Positions 58,492 to 64,000 of a stretch of 64,000 nt of DNA are shown one piece after another. The DNA is taken from positions 402,725 through 466,724 of the forward strand of contig OMPR01000013.1 in the NCBI GenBank assembly GCA_900313015.1, written 5' to 3'. Under the pieces are notes generated by a model. That model had not been told where the DNA came from. It made no database searches and saw only the letters and a program-made list of their open reading frames with translations. How positions within the stretch are numbered: position 1 is the stretch's first letter; each line of letters opens with the position of its first letter. This DNA comes from Rhodobacteraceae bacterium EL53. Its GTDB lineage: Bacteria > Pseudomonadota > Alphaproteobacteria > Rhodobacterales > Rhodobacteraceae. The position numbers were made by a program, and so were the translations under genes.

Positions 58492-59778
58492 ATGGCTTTG
58501 GACACCAACGGCGGTATCGCGTCTTACGAGGCACCTGAAAAAGATCTGTACGAGATGGGTGAAATTCCCCCAATGGGCTATGTCCCTAAGCAGATGTATG
58601 CTTGGGCTATCCGTAGAGAGCGCCACGGCGAACCAGATACTGCAATGTTGCAGGAAGTGGTGGATGTCCCTGTCTTGGACAGCCACGAAGTTCTCGTTCT
58701 GGTGATGGCTGCAGGCGTTAACTATAACGGTGTCTGGGCTGGCTTGGGTAAGCCGATTTCTCCGTTTGATGGTCACAAGGCTCCTTACCATATCGCAGGT
58801 TCGGATGCTGCCGGTATCGTTTGGGCCGTTGGATCCAAAGTGACCCGTTGGAAAGTTGGCGATGAAGTTGTCATTCACTGTAATCAGGATGATGGCGACG
58901 ATGAAGAGTGCAACGGTGGCGATCCGATGTTCTCGACCAGCCAGCGGATTTGGGGGTATGAAACTCCTGATGGGTCCTTTGCGCAGTTCACCAATGTTCA
59001 GGCACAGCAGTTGATGCCACGTCCCAAGCACCTGACTTGGGAAGAAGCGGCCTGCTACACGCTGACACTTGCCACCGCATACCGGATGCTTTTCGGCCAC
59101 GAGCCGCATGACCTGAAACCTGGTCAGAACGTTCTGGTTTGGGGCGCGTCGGGTGGTCTGGGATCTTATGCGATCCAGCTGATCAACACTGCAGGTGCAA
59201 ACGCGATCGGTGTGATTTCGGACGAAAGCAAGCGTGACTTTGTTATGGGTCTAGGGGCCAAAGGCGTCTTGAACCGTAAGGATTTCAATTGCTGGGGGCA
59301 AATGCCCACCGTAAACACGCCGGAATACGGCGCCTGGTTCAAAGAAGCGCGTAAGTTCGGCGCAGCGATCTGGGAAATCACCGGCAAAGGCGTGAACGTT
59401 GACATGGTGTTCGAACACCCAGGAGAATCAACTTTCCCTGTGTCGACATTTGTCTGCAAAAAGGGTGGCATGGTTGTGATCTGCGCCGGGACCACCGGCT
59501 TTAACCTGACACTGGACGTGCGCTACATGTGGATGCACCAGAAGCGGTTGCAGGGCTCGCACTTTGCGCACCTCAAGCAAGCGGCATCCGCTAACAAGCT
59601 GATGCTAGAGCGTCGTCTTGATCCTTGCATGTCCGAAGTTTTTGCTTGGAACGATCTGCCCGAAGCACACATGAAAATGCTGCGGAACGAGCACAAGCCC
59701 GGCAACATGTCCGTTCTGGTACAGGCGCCTAAGACTGGTCTGCGGACACTCGAAGAAGTTCTGGACGCACGCGGTTAA
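58492..59778 (+). CDS. ccr: Crotonyl-CoA carboxylase/reductase
   Basis: 428 aa medium-chain reductase. It carboxylates and reduces crotonyl-CoA with NADPH and CO2 to ethylmalonyl-CoA, the key step of the pathway. N-terminal DLYEMGEIPPMGYVPKQMYA is typical of Ccr. The NADPH loop is WGASGGLGSYAIQL, and IWEITGKGVNVDMVFEHPG follows. GGAGG ribosome site. Terminator downstream. Confidence 0.96.
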   Translation: MALDTNGGIASYEAPEKDLYEMGEIPPMGYVPKQMYAWAIRRERHGEPDTAMLQEVVDVPVLDSHEVLVLVMAAGVNYNGVWAGLGKPISPFDGHKAPYHIAGSDAAGIVWAVGSKVTRWKVGDEVVIHCNQDDGDDEECNGGDPMFSTSQRIWGYETPDGSFAQFTNVQAQQLMPRPKHLTWEEAACYTLTLATAYRMLFGHEPHDLKPGQNVLVWGASGGLGSYAIQLINTAGANAIGVISDESKRDFVMGLGAKGVLNRKDFNCWGQMPTVNTPEYGAWFKEARKFGAAIWEITGKGVNVDMVFEHPGESTFPVSTFVCKKGGMVVICAGTTGFNLTLDVRYMWMHQKRLQGSHFAHLKQAASANKLMLERRLDPCMSEVFAWNDLPEAHMKMLRNEHKPGNMSVLVQAPKTGLRTLEEVLDARG

Positions 59779-59806
59779 CCATAACCGAAGTTTCTAGCTG
59801 ACAAAT

Positions 59807-59845
59807 ACGCCCGCGAATCACCAATGTGGTTCGCGGGCGTTTTCG
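59807..59845 (+). terminator. Rho-independent terminator of ccr
   Basis: 11-bp stem (ACGCCCGCGAA at 59807-59817, TTCGCGGGCGT at 59830-59840) followed by TTTCG, 28 bp after the ccr stop. Confidence 0.85.
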
Positions 59846-59991
59846 TTGGAACTGGGGCTTCTAGAGGTATCAATCAGTTAGAAATGCTGCCCTCACTGTT
59901 TATGGGGAGGGGAAAGAAGTGAATATTCGCAACCAATGGATGCATGCTATAGTTATGTTAACCTTTCGTTAACTGTTTCGGAGAGACTCTG

Positions 59992-60210
59992 ATGCCACAT
60001 AATGAGTGGATACTGGACGTTCTGGCTGACCTCAAAACCTTCGCCTCGACGAATGGAATGAGGGTGCTCGCAGAGCAGCTTGATGACACCAAGCTGATTG
60101 CGGCCGCCGAGATAGCGTCCCAGAAAGAAGAGGCGCGTTCGCTGGGGCATGGGGAATCAAGTCAATTTGGAAAGCATACTGGAGGACTTGGACGCCACCA
60201 GCGCGCTTGA
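59992..60210 (+). CDS. Small protein upstream of luxR
   Basis: 72 aa: MPHNEWILDVLADLKTFA, then NGMRVLAEQLDDTKLIAAAEIAS. I recall similar short proteins before quorum-sensing regulators in Rhodobacterales. It overlaps the luxR frame by 62 bp. A GTTAAC-N5-GTTAAC palindrome (59957-59973) lies just upstream. Function unknown. Confidence 0.7.
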   Translation: MPHNEWILDVLADLKTFASTNGMRVLAEQLDDTKLIAAAEIASQKEEARSLGHGESSQFGKHTGGLGRHQRA

Positions 60211-60868
60211 AGACCTTCAGGAGATCTCGGTTGCGTTACGGGACACCCTAAAGATAAACCACATTGTTTATCATTGGGTGGACAGCGCCGGGGATCAATA
60301 CGGGTGTGGGACCTATTCAGACGGCTGGGTTGAGCGATATGTAGAGCAAAACTACCATCGTACAGATCCGGTTATCTTGGGGTGTTTTCAACGTTTCCAT
60401 CCTGTGGACTGGAAACGTATGGATTGGTCCACCAAAGCAGCCAAGGTGTTTTTAAAAGATGCGCTGGATCACGGCGTTGGCAATCAAGGCTACTCGATCC
60501 CGATTCGGGGGCCCAAGGGGCAATTTGCACTGTTTACCGCGAACCATGTTTGTTCTGATGAAGAATGGGCTGAATTTACTCAGGCCTTTGGTCACGATCT
60601 GATTTTGATCGCGCACTATTTCAACCGTAAGGCGTTAGAGTTTGAAACGAATCGACAGCCCGAACAATCCCGGTCTCTGTCACCTCGCGAAGTGGATGCT
60701 ATGACCTTGTTGGCATTGGGCTATAACCGTGCTCAAATCGCTCACTCTTTATCGATTTCAGAGCACACGTTGCGCGTCTACATCGAAAGCGCCCGTTTCA
60801 AGCTTGGGGCTCTCAATACAACCCATGCGATTGCACGTGCCCTAAGCAGAGGTTTGATTGTGGTTTAA
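60149..60868 (+). CDS. LuxR-family quorum-sensing regulator
   Basis: 239 aa. An N-terminal autoinducer-binding domain with conserved residues in YSDGWVERYVEQNYHRTDPV, and a C-terminal LuxR helix-turn-helix (LSPREVDAMTLLALGYNRAQIA, then ISEHTLRVYIESARFKLGA). It precedes luxI by 83 bp. No clear lux-box was found nearby. Confidence 0.92.
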   Translation: MGNQVNLESILEDLDATSALEDLQEISVALRDTLKINHIVYHWVDSAGDQYGCGTYSDGWVERYVEQNYHRTDPVILGCFQRFHPVDWKRMDWSTKAAKVFLKDALDHGVGNQGYSIPIRGPKGQFALFTANHVCSDEEWAEFTQAFGHDLILIAHYFNRKALEFETNRQPEQSRSLSPREVDAMTLLALGYNRAQIAHSLSISEHTLRVYIESARFKLGALNTTHAIARALSRGLIVV

Positions 60869-60950
60869 GGGGCGAACGCTGTCCTGACTAAAAATTAACC
60901 AATGTGCCGTACTCCTTTTGTTCTATCGCTGGACGACAAGGGGACACATT

Positions 60951-61589
60951 ATGTTGCGTTACATTTATGCTGATGAACTGCACCAATATCCGGAACTGGC
61001 CAAGGCTATGTTTCAGGACCGCGCCGATCAATTCAAGACGCGTCTGGGGTGGGAAGTTTCTGTTGATGAGAATGGGGAAGAGCGGGATCAGTACGATGCG
61101 CTCAATCCGCTCTATGTGATTTGGGAAGAAGCAGACGGCAGCCACGGCGGATCGATGCGGTTCTTGCCGACGACTGGGCCGGTTATGGTCAATGAAATTT
61201 TCGGGCACCTCACGGGGGGATCGCCGATTTCCAGCCCGCTGATTTGGGAATGCACTCGATTTTGCCTGGCACGTGGTGCAGGGTCACATGTCGCCGCTGC
61301 GCTGATGTTGGGGGGCGGTGAAATTATGACCGCGTTTGGCATTCGTCACTTTGCCGGTGTCTTTGATGCGCGCATGGTGCGTATCTACAAGGCGATTGGA
61401 TCATCGCCTGAAATCCTGGGATCCGAGGGAACGGGACGTGATCGCATTTCTGTTGGATTGTGGGAATTCAGCCAAGAGGCACGTGATAAAGTGGCGGCCC
61501 GGGCAGGGGTATCACAAGAGCTGTCGCGCCTATGGTTCAACCGGGCTTTTGGCAGTGCCAGAGACAACCGCTTTGCAATGACCGGGTAA
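60951..61589 (+). CDS. Acyl-homoserine-lactone synthase (LuxI family)
   Basis: 212 aa. Most conserved LuxI residues are present: Arg24, Phe28, Trp34, Asp46, Asp49, Arg70, Glu100 and Arg103 (FKTRLGWEV, GGSMRFLPT, WECTRFCL). It makes an acyl-homoserine lactone; chain type cannot be told. Start ATG 60951 with AAGGGG. Paired with the LuxR gene. Confidence 0.94.
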   Translation: MLRYIYADELHQYPELAKAMFQDRADQFKTRLGWEVSVDENGEERDQYDALNPLYVIWEEADGSHGGSMRFLPTTGPVMVNEIFGHLTGGSPISSPLIWECTRFCLARGAGSHVAAALMLGGGEIMTAFGIRHFAGVFDARMVRIYKAIGSSPEILGSEGTGRDRISVGLWEFSQEARDKVAARAGVSQELSRLWFNRAFGSARDNRFAMTG

Positions 61590-61648
61590 GACGAGAAAAG
61601 ACACCTAGCTCTCTGGCAGTGTCCGGCGTGCCCCTGTAGGGTCGCGCC

Positions 61649-63181
61649 ATGACCAATTCTCCTGTAGTTTTTTCCGATGATCAGGCCACTGCGTTTGACA
61701 GTGTCACTGAGATGCTTCGATTTGCCGGTGTGCATTTGGACGACGATGCGCTGCTTACGCCCCCTGCGGGCAGTAAGTCGGGCGTCATGGCCGTTATTGG
61801 GAAAGCGGGGTCTGGCAAAACCTTGCTTCTGGCTGAATTGTACAAGGCGCTGGAAGGGGCTGGTGTACAGATCGTTTCTGGGGACTACGAAAGCCGAAAA
61901 AACAAAGATCGCAGGACGTTAGCGATTCTCGCTCCAACCAACAAAGCGGCTAGCGTCCTCAGGTTGCGTGGTGTACCCGCTACTACGATCCACCGAATTC
62001 TCTATACGCCAGTGTACGACCCGGAATATGAGCGGATCGCAGAATGGTTGGCAGGAAATGGTGACCGCCCTGAGATAGAGGGCCTTACTGACGAGGCATT
62101 AGATCGCGCTGCCGCCTTTTACGAAGGCAATAAGTCGATCCCGGGTGCACTCGCGATTGCCGGTCTGAGGGGGTCAGATTTCATCACAGGGTGGAAACGG
62201 CGGGACGAGCCGTTGGATATCGGTTTTGTAGATGAATCGTCGATGCTGGATGACCGCCAGTTTGATGATCTGAAAGAGATTTTCCCGACCCTTGTTGTGT
62301 TCGGAGATCCTGCTCAGCTGGCGCCGGTGAACCAGTCTGGATCAATGGTCTTTGATGACCTAGAGCCACCGCGTAAAATCGAGCTCAAGCGTATCCATCG
62401 GCAAGAGGCAGATAACCCGATTCTGGATTTGGCCCATGCACTTGCTGATCCTCAATTGGAGTTCCATCACTTCGAGAGGATGATTGAAGACACGGCCAAG
62501 CGTGACGACCGTGTCGTTTGGGGGCAAAGGGTAGAGGTCGACCTCATGGCGCGCAGTCCGGTCTTGGTTTGGCGCAACGCGACTCGTATTCGATTGATCA
62601 ACGCCTTTCGCTCTGTTCACGGCGCACCAGCCGAAGAGCTGCTAGAAGGGGAACCCTTGATCTGTGACGGTATCGAATTGCCACTCAAGCATCGCAAGAA
62701 AAGGTTGGATCTAGAAGCCCGCGGCCTGATCAAAGGGGCACAAGTGGTCTATTTAGGACCGGGGCGCAAACCCGGGTTTTCTCGCTTGCATGTCATGGGC
62801 GCCGAAGATCCGCAGGTCAGCGCGGCCTCGATCGTCAAAATCGAAATGCCCGACGAAGAAGAACCCTTTATTCCCTTTGCTGCGCGCATGGGGGCGACCT
62901 TTTTGCATGGCGCCGCGGTGACAATTCACAAGGCGCAGGGCTCTCAATGGAATACGGTGCAGGTCTTTGCCCCGGATATCTATGTAGCGGCCAAAATGGG
63001 GCGCGTAGAGGCGGGGCAGCCGCTGTGGAAACGGTTAGCCTATGTTGCAATCACGCGTGCACAAGAGCGGCTTATTTGGGTCGTGCGCAATCGCTTGTCC
63101 AAACCAACATATGGCTTGCAGGTTGATGATTTGAAGCAAGCCCCAGCCGCCGTGTTGACGTTGGAAGGAGAACAGGCATGA
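61649..63181 (+). CDS. RecD/Dda-like ATP-dependent DNA helicase
   Basis: 510 aa SF1 helicase. Walker A VIGKAGSGKTLL near residue 50, Walker B GFVDESSMLD near 194, GDPAQLAPV, and C-terminal TIHKAQGSQW and VAITRAQERL. It lacks RecBCD partners here and resembles stand-alone alphaproteobacterial exonuclease V-like proteins. It overlaps the next SDR gene (ATGA). Confidence 0.9.
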   Translation: MTNSPVVFSDDQATAFDSVTEMLRFAGVHLDDDALLTPPAGSKSGVMAVIGKAGSGKTLLLAELYKALEGAGVQIVSGDYESRKNKDRRTLAILAPTNKAASVLRLRGVPATTIHRILYTPVYDPEYERIAEWLAGNGDRPEIEGLTDEALDRAAAFYEGNKSIPGALAIAGLRGSDFITGWKRRDEPLDIGFVDESSMLDDRQFDDLKEIFPTLVVFGDPAQLAPVNQSGSMVFDDLEPPRKIELKRIHRQEADNPILDLAHALADPQLEFHHFERMIEDTAKRDDRVVWGQRVEVDLMARSPVLVWRNATRIRLINAFRSVHGAPAEELLEGEPLICDGIELPLKHRKKRLDLEARGLIKGAQVVYLGPGRKPGFSRLHVMGAEDPQVSAASIVKIEMPDEEEPFIPFAARMGATFLHGAAVTIHKAQGSQWNTVQVFAPDIYVAAKMGRVEAGQPLWKRLAYVAITRAQERLIWVVRNRLSKPTYGLQVDDLKQAPAAVLTLEGEQA

Positions 63182-63906
63182 AAAGCATCATTGTGACTGG
63201 TGCCAGTTCCGGTATCGGGCGCGCAACGGCCGAGTTGTTCCTGAAAGAGGGATGGGTCGTCGGCTTGTTGGCACGCCGCCAAAAGGTGTTGGAAGATATC
63301 GCCGTAGGCCATTCTAGGGCCGTGCCCTTGGTTGCTGACGTTACAGATCCAGAGGCGGTCACCAATGCGTTCTCATTGTTTCAGAGCCATGCAGGCCATC
63401 TGGATGTTTTGTTTAATAACGCGGGGATCTTTGCCCCGGGTGGAACGATTGATGAAATCGCGCTGGATGATTGGTTTCAGACCGTCAATGTGAATCTGAA
63501 TGGTATGTTTCTGTCGGCCCGCGCTGCGTTTGGCATTATGCGGCGACAGACGCCTCAGGGCGGACGGATCATCAATAACGGCTCAATCGCGGCCCATGTG
63601 CCTCGCCCAAGCTCAATACACTATACCACAACCAAACACGCCATAACTGGCCTGACACGCAGCCTGTCGTTGGACGGTCGCCCCTTCAATGTCGCATGTG
63701 GGCAGATTGATATTGGGAATGCACGCACGCCAATGGTCGAAGGATTAAACGCTTCCGCCATTGCGCAAGGCGAAGAGCCGCAGCCGTCGATGGCGGTTGA
63801 GGATGCCGCGCGGTCCGTTCTTCACATGGCAAACCTACCGCTTGAGGCGAACGTGCAATTCATGACCGTTATGGCGACAACTATGCCGTATATCGGGCGG
63901 GGTTAG
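63178..63906 (+). CDS. Short-chain dehydrogenase/reductase
   Basis: 242 aa SDR. Cofactor motif TGASSGIGRATAEL at residues 6-19, NNAG, NGSIA (Ser) and YTTTKHA (Tyr/Lys). Substrate unknown. Coupled to the helicase gene. Confidence 0.92.
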   Translation: MKSIIVTGASSGIGRATAELFLKEGWVVGLLARRQKVLEDIAVGHSRAVPLVADVTDPEAVTNAFSLFQSHAGHLDVLFNNAGIFAPGGTIDEIALDDWFQTVNVNLNGMFLSARAAFGIMRRQTPQGGRIINNGSIAAHVPRPSSIHYTTTKHAITGLTRSLSLDGRPFNVACGQIDIGNARTPMVEGLNASAIAQGEEPQPSMAVEDAARSVLHMANLPLEANVQFMTVMATTMPYIGRG

Positions 63907-63924
63907 ACCCCACCCAAATCAATC

Positions 63925-64000
63925 TTAGTTGCGGCGCAGCGCGCTGAAGACCGCAGAAGCACCCCAGCCCGCAAAAATGGCGATGGCGAGAGACATCAGG
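63925..64000 (-). CDS. C-terminal end of a membrane protein (runs off the window)
   Basis: The minus-strand frame ends LMSLAIAIFAGW, then SALRRN and TAA at 63925-63927. A single hydrophobic segment is visible. The start is beyond 64000 unless the ATG near 63996 begins a very short protein. Confidence 0.45.
   Translation of the reverse strand, partial: LMSLAIAIFAGWGASAVFSALRRN

Overview
The window reads as chromosome of a marine alphaproteobacterium of the Roseobacter group (Rhodobacterales). The basis is gene content and order: a complete ethylmalonyl-CoA pathway set (ccr, ecm, mch, mcl2), phaA/phaB, the mdh-sucCD-DUF805-sucAB-lpd and sdhCDAB clusters, argH/lysA next to a TIGR02302 protein, ftsEX-plsC, a LuxR/LuxI pair and an H-NS/HvrA-like protein. 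Coding density is high, gene pairs often overlap by 4 bases (ATGA), and no rRNA, tRNA, CRISPR array, transposase or integrase was seen.

Layout. 1-7 kb: ETF-quinone oxidoreductase, a TPR protein, ispE, a long-chain polyprenyl diphosphate synthase, a DUF2007 protein, a TrmN6-type methyltransferase and a DUF465 protein. 7-16 kb: LysR regulator, phaB and phaA, an EAL-domain protein, tag, a membrane hydroxylase, a decayed secreted-protein gene, a TlpA-like thioredoxin and argH. 16-22 kb: an apparent insertion between argH-lipoprotein and lysA that carries two tandem DUF3604 proteins and an outer-membrane protein. 22-30 kb: lysA, TIGR02302, a zinc-ribbon protein, ftsE-ftsX-plsC and a YSC84-like protein. 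30-41 kb: TCA-cycle genes on the minus strand (mdh, sucC, sucD, DUF805, sucA, sucB, a methyltransferase, lpd). 41-46 kb: TauE/SafE permease, GNAT proteins, and mcl2-nnrU-DUF1737-mch. 46-50 kb: sdhCDAB. 50-54 kb: a broken RTX-type gene, a DUF1989 protein and deoD. 54-60 kb: H-NS-like gene, ecm, a PlsB-like acyltransferase and ccr. 60-64 kb: luxR/luxI, a RecD-like helicase and an SDR.

How it fits together. PhaA and PhaB make acetoacetyl-CoA and 3-hydroxybutyryl-CoA, which feed polyhydroxybutyrate and, through crotonyl-CoA, the carboxylase/reductase Ccr. Ecm, Mch and Mcl2 carry the ethylmalonyl-CoA pathway on to malate, and succinyl-CoA drains into SucCD, Sdh and Mdh. The window therefore holds much of the acetyl-CoA assimilation and oxidation machinery.

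Most notable observations: (i) a pair of TGTGATCACA palindromes exactly 21 bp apart occurs upstream of both sucC and sdhC, at nearly the same distance from the start codon, which points to one regulator for both TCA operons; (ii) the argH-lysA block is split by the DUF3604/outer-membrane-protein island; (iii) similar CTGC-N3-GCGGC elements lie upstream of ecm, ccr and mcl2, and a CTGC-N4-GCAG palindrome lies upstream of phaA; (iv) there are two clear pseudogenes.
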